Shown here one piece after another: positions 36,254 through 46,308 of a stretch of 64,000 bases of DNA (within the stretch, counting starts at the first letter, position 1; every line of letters starts with the position of its first letter). The stretch comes from Paraglaciecola mesophila KMM 241. GTDB lineage: Bacteria; Pseudomonadota; Gammaproteobacteria; Enterobacterales; Alteromonadaceae. Both the position numbers and the translations under genes were made by a program. The DNA is taken from positions 62,001-126,000 of the forward strand of contig NZ_BAEP01000089.1 of the NCBI RefSeq assembly GCF_000315015.1. The letters are read 5' to 3'. Below the pieces are notes generated by a model that ran no database searches, was not told the DNA's origin, and worked only from the letters and a program-made list of their open reading frames with translations.

Positions 36254-36901
36254 ATGTACAAGAAACTAGTTATTGGTGTAGCGCTATCGGGCCTAGTATT
36301 GAGTGGGTGTGCGTCGAATTCTATGGGCGGCGCATCAAATACACAGAAGGGTGCAGGCATCGGCGCTATCGTAGGCGCATTAATTGGTAAAGGCACTGGT
36401 GACAATGATAAGAGCCGTTATGTTTGGGGCGCGGCGGTAGGTGCACTAGCAGGTTCAGCTATTGGTAATTACATGGATAAGCAAGAGGAGGAGTTCCGTG
36501 AGGAGCTTGCCGACAGCGGTGTAGAAGTATACCGAGAAGGCGATACTTTACGTTTATACATGCCTGGCAGCATCACATTCAGTTCTGGAAATGCCAGCGT
36601 TGATAGTAGCTTCTATCCTGTACTAAAAGATGTGGCTTTGGTGATAAACAAGTATGAAAAAACTACATTGATGGTAGAAGGGCATACAGACAATACCGGT
36701 GCAGATGATATGAATCAGCGATTATCTGAAGCCCGTGCGAACAGTGTAAAAAATTATTTAGTACAAAACGGCGTTGATAACAGACGCGTTTCAACTTTGG
36801 GTATGGGCGAGTACACACCAATCGCAGATAATGCCACGCAAGCAGGTCGGCAGAAGAATCGCCGGGTAGAGCTGAAAATCATTCCGATGAGTAAGAACTA
36901 A
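36254..36901 (+). CDS. OmpA-family lipoprotein with glycine-zipper domain (YiaD-like)
   Basis: A 215-residue outer-membrane lipoprotein. ATG 36254 follows TAAGGAG; the longer frame start is spurious. The lipobox is VLSGC (Cys18-19 region). A Gly-rich zipper follows (GAGIGAIVGALIGKG and GALAGSAIGNYMD). From about residue 95 there is an OmpA domain with the peptidoglycan-binding signature EGHTDNTGADDMNQRLSEAR and NRRVEL. Architecture and length match E. coli YiaD, a protein tied to envelope integrity. It is monocistronic. Confidence 0.93.
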   Translation: MYKKLVIGVALSGLVLSGCASNSMGGASNTQKGAGIGAIVGALIGKGTGDNDKSRYVWGAAVGALAGSAIGNYMDKQEEEFREELADSGVEVYREGDTLRLYMPGSITFSSGNASVDSSFYPVLKDVALVINKYEKTTLMVEGHTDNTGADDMNQRLSEARANSVKNYLVQNGVDNRRVSTLGMGEYTPIADNATQAGRQKNRRVELKIIPMSKN

Positions 36902-36950
36902 GTCGTAATCTGTTTTGAATAAGTGGTTACACAGGCAATGGACAAAAAAT

Positions 36951-36978
36951 AATGAGGCGCAATGCAACGTGCCTCATT
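36951..36978 (-). terminator. Terminator between convergent OmpA-like and hypothetical genes
   Basis: AATGAGGC and GCCTCATT form a stem with a 12-base loop. On the minus strand ATTTTTTG follows, so it best serves the hypothetical gene at 37059-37391. Confidence 0.7.
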
Positions 36979-37058
36979 GTTATCCTTAACAATGAAAGCA
37001 ATACGTCGATAATACGATTTTAAGATTTTCTAAAGCGGGTAGGTAATTTTGAGAAGGT

Positions 37059-37391
37059 TTACTTAACTAAGCGAATTGCAGGACGTTGAACTTTAGCTGG
37101 TTCTATCTCAATTACTTTTGAGCTACGAACACCGTTTTTCATTCGGTCATAAGATACATACTTCATATCTAATGATTCGCAGAACTTATAAATAGTTAAG
37201 AAATCGCTTTTAGAAAGCTCTTCATTGTCTTTGGTAAGCTGCGTATCAATATACATTTGCTCGCCGTTTGCCGTTAGCATCGCAACAGCTGAATAGGGAT
37301 CGCCATGGTTGGCTACTTTTAGTGCTCTAACCATTTTTACTTCAAATACCCAATCGCCCATTTTAGTCATTCTTGTGATTCTTTCGCTCAT
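37059..37391 (-). CDS. Hypothetical protein (110 residues)
   Basis: I do not recognise this protein. It is soluble, basic and mixed alpha/beta, opening MSERITRMTKMGDWVFEVKM and ending in PAKVQRPAIRLVK. ATG 37391 is preceded by AGGAAATCC, a good ribosome site. It is monocistronic, with its own terminator and a long upstream non-coding region. No Cys pair, signal peptide or membrane helix is visible. Confidence 0.75.
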   Translation of the reverse strand: MSERITRMTKMGDWVFEVKMVRALKVANHGDPYSAVAMLTANGEQMYIDTQLTKDNEELSKSDFLTIYKFCESLDMKYVSYDRMKNGVRSSKVIEIEPAKVQRPAIRLVK

Positions 37392-37852
37392 TGGATTTCC
37401 TGTTGTGTTAGTGGGTACATACTTAGGGAGTTCGGGATCATCCTATAAGCAATACGTGGGCCACCTTTCTGATCGCGCTATATAAGGGATGACAGCGATA
37501 AGTCTCAGGTTAGTGTTTCTTTTTTGCTACAGCGCTGTTCGGTAAACGCCGAAATTGTTAAAGAGTTGTACCAATTTTGCATGGTCAAATTTTTGACCTT
37601 TGATTTGTAAGGAAAAATTCTTACGAATAGCTGTATGTATTTGGTAACACTCTTTGTGTTTTATTTAAGGGCTGGACATAGTTTGAGACAAAATCAGTTA
37701 TCGAAAATTTCGATTACAAAGTTAAGCTAGTCTCATTGGGTAAAATAATTGGTCGCACATAAGTGACAGATCCTAACACTAAACCGAATTTGATCGTGCC
37801 TTTCCACCCTTTTAAGAATTTGTTTTAATGTGTGTTTTAGAAAATCACCCAT
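37392..37852. other. Long non-coding region with two perfect palindromes
   Basis: This stretch upstream of the 110-residue gene has no credible gene. It holds GGTCAAATTTTTGACC (37583-37598) and ATCGAAAATTTCGAT (37700-37714), both symmetric, which could be protein-binding sites. The promoter for the minus-strand gene should lie near its left end. Confidence 0.5.
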
Positions 37853-37879
37853 AAAAAAGCCCAGCCAAATTGGCTGGGC
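37853..37879 (-). terminator. Rho-independent terminator after ilvC
   Basis: On the minus strand GCCCAGCC and GGCTGGGC pair across AATT, followed by T6. It sits about 65 bases past the ilvC stop. Confidence 0.92.
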
Positions 37880-37944
37880 AAAGAGGGCTTTTTACAGCAC
37901 CTAACGACAGAAATCGTTCAATTTACTATTCGTTTCTAGAAGGG

Positions 37945-39429
37945 TTATACCGCTTCAACTATGGCTTTCATGTCAGTCATGTAACCACGTAGTGTGTCGC
38001 CTACACTTTCAACGCCATGCTCTCGAATAGCTTTGTTAACGGCTACAAGCGTTTTATTGTCAACGCTATTGCTGACTGCAGCGAAAGGCTTACCAATTAA
38101 CTCTGTACCAATGCTTGGCATTAATTTATCAGCTAATAATGGAATAGCAGCGTTAGCGAACAGGTAGTTGCCATATTCTGCAGTATCAGAGATAACAACA
38201 TTCATTTCGTACAAACGCTTACGAGCGATCGTGTTAGAAATGAGCGGCGTTTCATGCAATGACTCGTAGTAAGCAGACTCAGGTAAAATGCCAGCTTCAA
38301 CCATAACGTCGAATGCTAACTCAACACCCGCTTTGATCATGGCCACAATGAATACACCGTTATCGAAGAATTCTTGCTCGTCGATTTTGCCATTGTATTC
38401 AGGAGCATTTTCAAAACCTGTTTGGCCTGTTTCTTCACGCCATTTCAACAAGTTAGCGTCACCATTGGCCCAATCTTCCATCATGGTACGAGAAAATTCA
38501 CCGCTGATGATATCGTCTTGATGCTTCCCAAATAATGGCTTCAACATGTCTTTAAGTTGCTCAGATAAATCAAATGCCTTGATTTTAGCTGGGTTTGATA
38601 GGCGATCCATCATGTTGGTCACGCCACCGATTTTAAGTGCTTCGGTGATGGCTTCTAGGCCAAATTGAATCAATGCTCCGGCATAAGCTGGGTCGATGCC
38701 GTCGGCCACCATTTTCTCGTAACCAAGAACGGCCGCCGCTTGTTGCATACCACAAAGAATCGTTTGCTCGCCCATTAAGTCAGATTTAACTTCGGCTACG
38801 AATGAAGACTCAAGTACGCCTGCACGATCGCCGCCTGTTGCGCTTGCGAGTGCTTTAGCGATATCCCAACCTTGTTGCTGAGGATCGTTTTCAGGGTGGA
38901 CCGCAATTAACGTCGGAACACCGAATCCACGCTTGTACTCTTCACGTACTTCAGTACCTGGGCATTTTGGTGCACACATCACCACTGTGATGTCTGAACG
39001 AATTTGTTGGCCTTCTTCAACGATGTTAAAACCGTGAGAGTAACCTAGTGAAGCGCCTTCTTTCATAAGAGGCATAATGGCTTCAACTACGCTTGAATGC
39101 TGTTTATCAGGGGTTAGGTTGTAAACTAAATCAGCACTTGGAATAAGCTCTTTATACGTACCAACAGTAAAACCATTGCCGCTTGCGCGTTGGAATGAAT
39201 CGCGTTTTTCATCGATAGCGGCTTGACGTAGCGTATAAGCAACATCCAAACCAGAATCTCGCATGTTAAGGCCTTGGTTTAAACCTTGAGCGCCACAACC
39301 TACGATGACAATTTTTTTGCCTTTAAGGAAATTACAGCCTTCTGAAAATTCGTTGCGCTGCATGAATCGGCAACGACCAATTTGGTCAAGTTGCTGACGT
39401 AAAGATAATGTATTGAAATAATTTGCCAT
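37945..39429 (-). CDS. ilvC: Ketol-acid reductoisomerase, class II
   Basis: A 494-residue NADPH-dependent enzyme that isomerises and reduces acetolactate and acetohydroxybutyrate in valine and isoleucine synthesis. The cofactor loop is [16 protein letters not shown], and Mg-binding acidic residues lie in the following all-helical domain, which is duplicated in this long class II form (E. coli IlvC is 491). ATG 39429 matches the family start MANYFNTL; the upstream in-frame start at 39456 does not. It is divergent from ilvY, as in enterobacteria, and probably activated by it when acetolactate accumulates. Confidence 0.96.
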   Translation of the reverse strand: MANYFNTLSLRQQLDQIGRCRFMQRNEFSEGCNFLKGKKIVIVGCGAQGLNQGLNMRDSGLDVAYTLRQAAIDEKRDSFQRASGNGFTVGTYKELIPSADLVYNLTPDKQHSSVVEAIMPLMKEGASLGYSHGFNIVEEGQQIRSDITVVMCAPKCPGTEVREEYKRGFGVPTLIAVHPENDPQQQGWDIAKALASATGGDRAGVLESSFVAEVKSDLMGEQTILCGMQQAAAVLGYEKMVADGIDPAYAGALIQFGLEAITEALKIGGVTNMMDRLSNPAKIKAFDLSEQLKDMLKPLFGKHQDDIISGEFSRTMMEDWANGDANLLKWREETGQTGFENAPEYNGKIDEQEFFDNGVFIVAMIKAGVELAFDVMVEAGILPESAYYESLHETPLISNTIARKRLYEMNVVISDTAEYGNYLFANAAIPLLADKLMPSIGTELIGKPFAAVSNSVDNKTLVAVNKAIREHGVESVGDTLRGYMTDMKAIVEAV

Positions 39430-39521
39430 TTTTATAAATCCTAGTAAGTGCAACAAGTCAGTGACGATCTCGTGTGATTGAGAGAATAGGGTATTTCATC
39501 TGTTGAATAAAATGATATATT

Positions 39522-39548
39522 TGCAACTTAATATTTCATATTCTGCAA
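39522..39548. promoter_or_regulatory. Candidate IlvY binding repeats between ilvC and ilvY
   Basis: TGCAA occurs at 39522-39526 and 39544-39548, 22 bases apart (two helical turns), in the short divergent region. LysR-type regulators usually bind here. The assignment is by position and spacing only. Confidence 0.35.
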
Positions 39549-39571
39549 TAACGGTTTTGTGAGGGACTAAA

Positions 39572-40426
39572 ATGGATATTCGAAGCTTGGAATTGTTCCA
39601 ACATTTGGCCAGTAGCTTACATTTCAGTAAAACTGCTGAGGCGTTATTTGTCAGCCCTTCAACCCTTAGTCGTGTCATTCAACGCCTTGAGGATGACTGC
39701 GGCACGCCACTGTTTGTGCGGGACAATCGAAAAGTAAAACTCACCGCCGCTGGAGCAAAATTACTGCGCTTTTCACAGCAAACCTTATCTGAATGGAAGA
39801 AAGTCAAATGGGAGCTGCAACAAGATCACGAGCAAATTCAAGGCGAATTAAGTTTGTTTTGTTCAGTGACGGCCAGCCAAAGCCATTTGCCAAAATTACT
39901 TGATAGCTTTCGTCACCAGTATCCCCAAGTAGAGATAAAGTTAAACACCGGTGACCCTGCTCTATCTGCTAGTAAGGTGATGAAACAAGAGGTGGATGCA
40001 GCCATTGCCATCCATACCCCCGATTTTCCCCCTGACTTGACGTTCTTACCCCTTGGCGAGGTGCCTTTACTGCTTATCGCACCAAAAGAAACACAGCTAA
40101 CCCGTTTGAGCCAAGTGGATTGGCGTGAGCATTCTGTCATTCTGCCCGACTCGGGGCCATCAAAACGAATTGTGCATCACTGGTTTGCTGAGCAAGGTAT
40201 TCGCCCTCGCGTGTACGCAACAGTTGCGGGTAATGAAGCGATTGTAAGCATGGTCGCGCTGGGTTGTGGCTTGGGTATTGTGCCTGAAATAGTGTTAGAT
40301 AACTCCACCATAAGCCAACGGGTAAACCGCATTCGATTGGATGATATTGAGCCGTATCAAATTGGATTGTGCTGTATCAGTAAGCGGCAAAGTGAGCCTG
40401 CTATTCAGGCTCTATTTAACTGCTAA
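39572..40426 (+). CDS. ilvY: LysR-type activator of ilvC
   Basis: A 284-residue regulator. The N-terminal helix-turn-helix (residues 1-60) reads MDIRSLELFQHLASS...PSTLSRVIQRLE, and the effector domain follows from about 90. It has the closest fit to IlvY, which binds acetolactate or acetohydroxybutyrate and turns on ilvC. The divergent placement 142 bases from ilvC strongly supports this identity. It is convergent with the PepSY gene. Confidence 0.93.
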   Translation: MDIRSLELFQHLASSLHFSKTAEALFVSPSTLSRVIQRLEDDCGTPLFVRDNRKVKLTAAGAKLLRFSQQTLSEWKKVKWELQQDHEQIQGELSLFCSVTASQSHLPKLLDSFRHQYPQVEIKLNTGDPALSASKVMKQEVDAAIAIHTPDFPPDLTFLPLGEVPLLLIAPKETQLTRLSQVDWREHSVILPDSGPSKRIVHHWFAEQGIRPRVYATVAGNEAIVSMVALGCGLGIVPEIVLDNSTISQRVNRIRLDDIEPYQIGLCCISKRQSEPAIQALFNC

Positions 40427-40434
40427 CGAATAAA

Positions 40435-41601
40435 TTACATTTTCAGTGCTGGCGGAGTTTTTTTGCCCGTGCGCAATCGCCAGCGAGTGAAGCCCAAACA
40501 AAATAAAGCCAATACGATTAAGCCACAAATTACCCACAAAATTCGAAGTGCCATGCCCCCTACACTGCCATTGTGTAAAGTATGCAACCAACCTTTTATG
40601 TTATTTGCAGGGCCATGTTTCCACGCAGAAAATATATTAATGATCTGGCCTGAATCGGCATCCACGTATACAAAGGTATTGGGGAACCGATGAGATGGAT
40701 CTTCAGGTATTTGGAAGCGAAACGTATAGAATCGTTGAGCGCTCAAATTGTTGTCGGGGGTTTGGATCCAAGCGAGACGTGATTGCTGCAGGTTAGCGCC
40801 ATTTTCAGCAACTTTTGCCTGTCTGGCTGCGGTAATTGCATCAGAAATCGGCACTGTGTGCTGTATTTTCGTACTCGCAACACCGCTTAGTTTTGAGGGG
40901 GTTTGCACAGGTGAAAACAGTAGTTCCAGGACCTTATTCGTTTTTTGTGGCAGGGATAGCATGACTCCGGTGGCAACAAGCAGGAACAAGGGAACGATGC
41001 TCGCGAGTCCTAATATTTTGTGCCAATCGTAAAGCAAACCGATACGTGTGCGGCGTCGTTTAAATTTGAACGCCATAGGCCACTGGCCTTGCTTCGGCCA
41101 CCATGAAACTAATCCGCTCACCAGCAAAAATAATGCTGCTAAACCTATATAGCCTATGACGAAAGTGCCTGTTTCACCAAAGAGCAATGTGTAGTGTAAA
41201 TTGTATAGCCAAGTGGCTAAATAGTGTCCCCAATAGTCTTCGCGAAGCACTGATAGGCCATCGTTAGTTAACCACACCATTAACGGGGCAAACCCTTCAC
41301 TGCGAGTTTCTATGGGGTTGTAATAGCGAGCTGACATTGCTCTTTTGCTGCCACTAACCTCAATTCGCCAAGGGCCTTTTTTATCTGGATAGCTATTATT
41401 GAGCGTATGTAATGCGCTGTCCCAACTGCTATCTGTGGCCAGTTGTGAACGTTCGAGTTCTGGGTGTAGCCAAGTATCTATCTCAACGTAAAATACTAAC
41501 ATCGTCCCTGATAGGCATATTATTGTCAGTAAAACGCCGAGACTTAAGCCTAACCATAAGTGAAGCCTTCTGGTGTATTTACGAAGTGAAATTGAATGCA
41601 A
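40435..41601 (-). CDS. PepSY-associated transmembrane protein
   Basis: A 388-residue protein of the PepSY_TM family. It has four membrane helices: about 12-36 (LHLWLGLSLGVLLTIICLSG), 140-165, 195-215 and 345-370, with conserved His at helix ends (RRLHLWLG, YDWHKILG, and HTLHNGS near the end) that may bind heme. Relatives are often linked to ferric-siderophore reduction, but no siderophore genes or Fur box are visible here. The function is therefore open. Confidence 0.85.
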   Translation of the reverse strand: MHSISLRKYTRRLHLWLGLSLGVLLTIICLSGTMLVFYVEIDTWLHPELERSQLATDSSWDSALHTLNNSYPDKKGPWRIEVSGSKRAMSARYYNPIETRSEGFAPLMVWLTNDGLSVLREDYWGHYLATWLYNLHYTLLFGETGTFVIGYIGLAALFLLVSGLVSWWPKQGQWPMAFKFKRRRTRIGLLYDWHKILGLASIVPLFLLVATGVMLSLPQKTNKVLELLFSPVQTPSKLSGVASTKIQHTVPISDAITAARQAKVAENGANLQQSRLAWIQTPDNNLSAQRFYTFRFQIPEDPSHRFPNTFVYVDADSGQIINIFSAWKHGPANNIKGWLHTLHNGSVGGMALRILWVICGLIVLALFCLGFTRWRLRTGKKTPPALKM

Positions 41602-41779
41602 TGTTGAGCCTTGATGCGCTAGGTGTTTTGTTTTTAGCTAATACCAACTCCCATAAATTATCGCTAAGTGGCTAATTATTTAACAGAGTCGGTAGAATAA
41701 GGGCTACTATAGCCGTGATTGAGAAAGCATAACCTGAAAGGTTTTTAATTCACAAGAAACGCCCACATCCAGTGAAAAT

Positions 41780-43294
41780 TTAATTGTAAGCAAGCTGCGC
41801 CAACATACGATCAAAGGCCCGATAATTAAGTGCTTCGGCCAAATGTTGGCGGCTTATGTGCGGCTGGTTAGCAAGGTCTGCAATAGTGCGGGATACCTTC
41901 AACACTCTATGGTAAGTACGAAGTGACAAGCCTAACTTTTCAACTGCAACTTGCAAAAAACGTTGATCGTCACTTGAAAGCTGACAGTGCTCTTGTACCT
42001 CTTTGCTGCCAAGCAAAGTGTTGGGTTTGTTGCTGCGCGAAAGGGCGATATTGCGTGCAAAAACGACTCGCTCTCTGGTTTCTTTACTGCTACACCCTCG
42101 GCTCTTAACTTGCTCAGAGAACTCATTGCCATTGAGTTTAGGCACATCAACTTGTAAATCGATACGGTCCAAAAAAGGACCTGAAATTCGATTTAAATAA
42201 CGCAATATTTGGTCAGCAGTACAGCGCCCGTCATTAAGACTGCCCGTTGGGCTTGGATTCATCGCCGCGACTAACTGAAACTGAGCCGGAAATTGCGCTT
42301 GCCTAGCGGCACGCGAAATAGACACCGTGCCCGACTCTAGCGGCTCTCGAAGTACATCAAGCACTTTGCGATCAAATTCTGGCAATTCATCTAGAAATAG
42401 CACGCCGTGATGAGCGAGGGATATTTCGCCTGGTCTTGGCACGCTGCCACCACCGACTAATGCGACGGCCGAGCTCGTGTGATGGGGGTGGCGAAAAGCG
42501 CGCTGCTTCCACGTTTGTGGATTAACCGGTTTGCCTACGATCGAATGAATGGCAGCGCTGGCGAGGGCTTCTTCATCCGTCATGGGCGGTAAAATAGTGA
42601 TCAACCGACTGGCCAACATCGTTTTACCTGTGCCAGGTGGGCCAGTGAATAACAAGTTGTGCCCGCCGACTGCGGCTATTTCTAGTGCGCGTTTTGCTGA
42701 ACTTTGCCCGACCACATCTTGTAAATCAACGCCGTATTCGGCTTCTTGCGAGATGTTGTTTGATGTAAACAAGGGGAGAGTTTTTTGCTTGCCCAAATGG
42801 TGAAATACGTCAAGCAATTGATAAGCAGGGACTATCTTCGCGCCGTTGATAAGAGCCGCTTCATTCGCATTTTCAGCGGGTAATATGGCGGTGCGACCTT
42901 CCTTAAAACACGCATAAGTAAACGGCAATGCGCCTTTGATGGGGCGTATTTCGCCGGAAAGTGCAAGTTCCCCTACTAATTCAATGCCCTCTAGGCTTGC
43001 GCCTTTAAGTTGATTACTAGCAGCTATAATACCGATAGCGATGGCAAGATCGAATCGCCCGCCTTCTTTCGGTAAGTCTGCGGGGGCTAAGTTAACGGTA
43101 ATACGACGAGCAGGAAATTCGAAGCCTGAATTTATCAGGGCGCTACGTACGCGATCTTTGGCTTCGCGCACTGATGCTTCTGGCAAGCCAACTAAGTTAA
43201 AACAAGGCAGCCCGTTGGCTAAGTGCACTTCTACAGTGATAAGCGGTGCGTCAATGCCGACACTCGCTCTTGAAAATACTACCGCTAATGACAT
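41780..43294 (-). CDS. comM: YifB/ComM-family Mg-chelatase-like AAA ATPase
   Basis: A 504-residue protein. The N-terminal Lon-like domain (1-170) shows VEVHLANGLPCFNLVGLPEASVREAK-type sequence. The AAA domain carries Walker A GPPGTGKTML and Walker B LFLDELPEF, followed by a Mg-chelatase C-terminal part. ATG 43294 gives the family start MSLAVVFSRA; the frame extends six codons upstream. In Vibrio, ComM is a helicase promoting branch migration in natural transformation, and the family is present in most gammaproteobacteria. Confidence 0.92.
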   Translation of the reverse strand: MSLAVVFSRASVGIDAPLITVEVHLANGLPCFNLVGLPEASVREAKDRVRSALINSGFEFPARRITVNLAPADLPKEGGRFDLAIAIGIIAASNQLKGASLEGIELVGELALSGEIRPIKGALPFTYACFKEGRTAILPAENANEAALINGAKIVPAYQLLDVFHHLGKQKTLPLFTSNNISQEAEYGVDLQDVVGQSSAKRALEIAAVGGHNLLFTGPPGTGKTMLASRLITILPPMTDEEALASAAIHSIVGKPVNPQTWKQRAFRHPHHTSSAVALVGGGSVPRPGEISLAHHGVLFLDELPEFDRKVLDVLREPLESGTVSISRAARQAQFPAQFQLVAAMNPSPTGSLNDGRCTADQILRYLNRISGPFLDRIDLQVDVPKLNGNEFSEQVKSRGCSSKETRERVVFARNIALSRSNKPNTLLGSKEVQEHCQLSSDDQRFLQVAVEKLGLSLRTYHRVLKVSRTIADLANQPHISRQHLAEALNYRAFDRMLAQLAYN

Positions 43295-43391
43295 AAGCAA
43301 GGCCTTTTGCACGTCAAACTAGAATGCCATAAGGCTAGTCAAGTGAGCAGGTTAGCGCCACTTAGCATAAGAAGCCAAGCGGTTTAAGGCA

Positions 43392-44012
43392 TCAATCCAT
43401 GTGTTCGGGATTAAACACAGGTAAATGCCAGTGCCATTTCATGGCGGCTAAACGGGTGGTTAATGTGACCGCAAAGCCAATGATCATGCAGCTATAAGTG
43501 GATAGGTCTAAATAAAATGCCGCGATGTACGTGGCGCCACCAATGATACATGCCGTTGCATACAAATCGCCCTTTAAGACTAATGGGATCTCGCGACAAA
43601 TCACGTCACGAATTAAGCCACCAAACACAGCCGTCATGGTACCAAGCGCAATTGCAATAAACGGGGATGCGCCGTAACTAAGGGCTTTTTGTAGACCCAT
43701 GACATTAAAAAAGGCCAAACCAAATGCGTCAGCAACTTGCAAATATCGCAGGGGAAAGCGATGGCTAATACGTAGCCATATGATGGTACAAAGCGCTGCG
43801 CCAAGAATAGCGAAGAAGAAGCTATGGTCCTGCACCCAAAATACGGGTAAATCGAGAATAATGTCACGCAAGGTACCGCCACCAATTGCCGTCACGGAGG
43901 CTAAAACAACGACGCCAAAGCCATCCATGTGTTTTTTATAGGCCATTAAGGTGCCAGACACGGCAAAAACCGCCACGCCCATCAAATCAATCCAATGTAA
44001 CCAGGTACTCAT
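43392..44012 (-). CDS. TRIC-family (UPF0126/YadS-like) membrane protein
   Basis: A 206-residue protein with seven predicted membrane helices and two inverted repeats, each with a Gly-rich GG(T/L)(L/I)RD motif (IGGGTLRDIILD and FGGLIRDVICRE). This matches the bacterial trimeric intracellular cation channel family; E. coli YadS has been linked to glycine transport. ATG 44012 with GAGAATA upstream is preferred over the extended frame. Confidence 0.9.
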   Translation of the reverse strand: MSTWLHWIDLMGVAVFAVSGTLMAYKKHMDGFGVVVLASVTAIGGGTLRDIILDLPVFWVQDHSFFFAILGAALCTIIWLRISHRFPLRYLQVADAFGLAFFNVMGLQKALSYGASPFIAIALGTMTAVFGGLIRDVICREIPLVLKGDLYATACIIGGATYIAAFYLDLSTYSCMIIGFAVTLTTRLAAMKWHWHLPVFNPEHMD

Positions 44013-44196
44013 ATTATTCTCACTGCTATTTGAGGCTGAATGATACCGATAAATGACAAATTCTAAATAGCCAAACTCAGTGTTTGTGTATAAACGACAC
44101 AAAAAAAGCCTATAGCATTGCTTGATCCGTTGTGGGGGTTCGTGTTACCAATATAGGCAGTGACGATTTACCCAATTTAAGTTAGAAATTTATCTA

Positions 44197-44271
44197 ATGT
44201 TCTATTCCGACTCGTGCAGCAAAGTAATTATTTTGGTGACAGTGGTGGAGACATGTTCTCCGCGGGGATAG
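44197..44271 (+). CDS. ilvL: Leader peptide of the ilvDA attenuator (24 residues)
   Basis: A short frame opens at ATG 44197 and stops with TAG at 44269-44271. Its middle reads KVIILVTVVET, so nine of eleven consecutive codons specify Val, Ile, Leu or Thr, the classical control codons for ilv attenuation. Immediately downstream are the pairing segments of an attenuator. The ribosome site is weak (TTAGAAA). The gene symbol is by analogy with E. coli ilvL; the peptide sequence itself is different. Confidence 0.8.
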   Translation: MFYSDSCSKVIILVTVVETCSPRG

Positions 44272-44328
44272 ATCTGAATTAACGTCAGACAATTTTAACC
44301 CCCCGCACGAAAGTTCGGGGGGTTTTTT
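44247..44328 (+). promoter_or_regulatory. Transcription attenuator of ilvDA
   Basis: Segments are visible in order. GGAGA (44247-44251) pairs with TCTCC (44257-44261). GCGGGG (44262-44267) can pair with CCCCGC (44301-44306) as antiterminator. CCCCCCG (44299-44305) pairs with CGGGGGG (44316-44322) as terminator, with T6 at 44323-44328. A ribosome stalled on the Val/Ile/Leu codons would free segment 2 for antitermination, whereas rapid translation would favour the terminator. Confidence 0.8.
44297..44328 (+). terminator. Attenuator terminator hairpin
   Basis: A seven-base-pair GC stem, extended by AA/TT, with a ten-base loop and six T. It lies about 130 bases before ilvD. Confidence 0.93.
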
Positions 44329-44460
44329 GCTTTTAGCAGCAACATTTTCCGATATATCAATTTCGACGACCGGACGAGGTTTTTCGCGCATACCGTTTCA
44401 CCTGCGACCTCGACGGATTTTACACTATTAATAAACAATTTAAGTTAGAGAGAAGAGACA

Positions 44461-46308
44461 ATGCCAAAGTTACGTTCAGCAACCACAACCCAAGGTAGAA
44501 ATATGGCCGGTGCTCGCGCGCTTTGGCGTGCGACTGGTATGAAAGACGGGGATTTCGGTAAGCCAATTATTGCGGTGTCTAACTCATTTACTCAGTTTGT
44601 ACCGGGTCACGTGCACCTAAAAGACATGGGGCAGTTAGTGGCGCGTAGTATTGAGGCGGCTGGTGGTGTGGCAAAAGAGTTCAATACTATTGCGGTCGAT
44701 GACGGTATTGCTATGGGTCACAGCGGTATGCTTTACAGCTTGCCTTCTCGCGAAATCATTGCTGACTCGGTTGAGTATATGGTTAATGCGCATTGCGCCG
44801 ATGCGATTGTGTGTATCTCTAACTGCGACAAAATCACCCCTGGCATGTTAATGGCGTCAATGCGCTTAAATATTCCGGTAATATTTGTTTCTGGTGGTCC
44901 AATGGAGGCAGGTAAAACCAAGCTTTCAGATCAAATCATTAAATTGGATTTGGTGGATGCCATGGTAGCGGGTGTTGATGACAACGTTAATGACGAGCAA
45001 AGTGGTGAAATTGAACGTTCTGCGTGCCCTACATGTGGCTCTTGCTCAGGTATGTTCACCGCTAACTCAATGAACTGCTTAACGGAAGCGCTTGGTTTGT
45101 CATTACCAGGTAATGGTTCAATGCTTGCGACGCACGCTGACCGCGAAGGTTTATTCAAACAAGCGGGTACGCAAATTGTTGAGTTGTGCCGCCGTTATTA
45201 TCAACAAGAAGATGAATCAGTTTTACCGCGTAACATTGCCAACTTTAAAGCATTCGAAAATGCCATGAGTCTTGATATCGCCATGGGCGGCTCAACCAAT
45301 ACGATTTTGCATTTATTGGCGGCAGCGGTTGAAGGTGAAGTGCCTTTTACTTTGGACGACATTGATCGCTTATCTCGCAATGTACCCCACCTATGTAAGG
45401 TTGCGCCATCTACCCCGCAATACCACATGGAAGATGTCCATCGTGCAGGTGGTGTGCTTGGCATATTAGCCGAGTTGAATCGCGCCGGATTGTTGCACGA
45501 AGACACCCCACACGTGTTAGGCAAATCTATCGGTGAAGTGATAAGTGAGTGGGATATAACCTTGCCTGAAAACGCTCACGCTCTCGAGTTCTTCCGTGCA
45601 GGCCCTGCTGGCATCCGTACCACGAAAGCATTTAGCCAAGATTGCCGCTACCCGACTGCTGATACTGACCGTGAAAACGGTTGTATACGTAGTCGTGCCA
45701 ATGCGTTTAGCGAAGAAGGTGGTTTGGCAGTGTTGTTTGGTAATATTGCTGAAGCGGGCTGTATTGTAAAAACAGCCGGTGTGGATGAGTCCATTCACGT
45801 ATTCACCGGTCGCGCACGTATTTATGAAAGCCAAGACGACGCAGTGAAAGCCATTTTAGCCGACGAAGTGATTGCTGGTGACATAGTGGTGATTCGCTAC
45901 GAAGGCCCTAAAGGTGGCCCAGGCATGCAAGAAATGCTGTACCCCACGACTTACTTGAAAGCCAAAGGGTTAGGCAAAAAATGCGCACTTATTACTGATG
46001 GTCGCTTCTCAGGCGGTACGTCTGGTTTATCGATTGGTCATTGCTCGCCTGAAGCCGCTAGCGGTGGTGGTATCGGTTTAGTGGAAGAAGGCGACAGCAT
46101 GACCATTGATATCCCACAGCGTAAAATTGGTGTTGATATCAGTGATGAAGAGCTTCAAGCAAGGCGCGAAAAAATGGAGCAAAGTGCTAATCCTTGGAAG
46201 CCAGTCAGCCGTGAGCGTAAAGTATCACTCGCGCTTAAGGCGTACGCCTTACTAGCAACAAGTGCCGATAAAGGTGCTGTGCGCGACGCAAGCAAATTGG
46301 AAGACTAA
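44461..46308 (+). CDS. ilvD: Dihydroxy-acid dehydratase
   Basis: A 615-residue [Fe-S] enzyme for the third step of valine/isoleucine synthesis. Cluster-binding Cys sit in [12 protein letters not shown] and [19 protein letters not shown], and [13 protein letters not shown] is the conserved C-terminal motif. Length equals E. coli IlvD. The ilvA gene starts within its stop codon (TAATG), so translation is coupled. It is controlled by the leader and attenuator upstream. Confidence 0.97.
   Translation: MPKLRSATTTQGRNMAGARALWRATGMKDGDFGKPIIAVSNSFTQFVPGHVHLKDMGQLVARSIEAAGGVAKEFNTIAVDDGIAMGHSGMLYSLPSREIIADSVEYMVNAHCADAIVCISNCDKITPGMLMASMRLNIPVIFVSGGPMEAGKTKLSDQIIKLDLVDAMVAGVDDNVNDEQSGEIERSACPTCGSCSGMFTANSMNCLTEALGLSLPGNGSMLATHADREGLFKQAGTQIVELCRRYYQQEDESVLPRNIANFKAFENAMSLDIAMGGSTNTILHLLAAAVEGEVPFTLDDIDRLSRNVPHLCKVAPSTPQYHMEDVHRAGGVLGILAELNRAGLLHEDTPHVLGKSIGEVISEWDITLPENAHALEFFRAGPAGIRTTKAFSQDCRYPTADTDRENGCIRSRANAFSEEGGLAVLFGNIAEAGCIVKTAGVDESIHVFTGRARIYESQDDAVKAILADEVIAGDIVVIRYEGPKGGPGMQEMLYPTTYLKAKGLGKKCALITDGRFSGGTSGLSIGHCSPEAASGGGIGLVEEGDSMTIDIPQRKIGVDISDEELQARREKMEQSANPWKPVSRERKVSLALKAYALLATSADKGAVRDASKLED

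Noticed and set aside
44194-44391. 65-residue frame on the minus strand over the ilv leader region
   Set aside because: It runs antisense through the attenuator and has no support; the plus-strand leader peptide explains the region.
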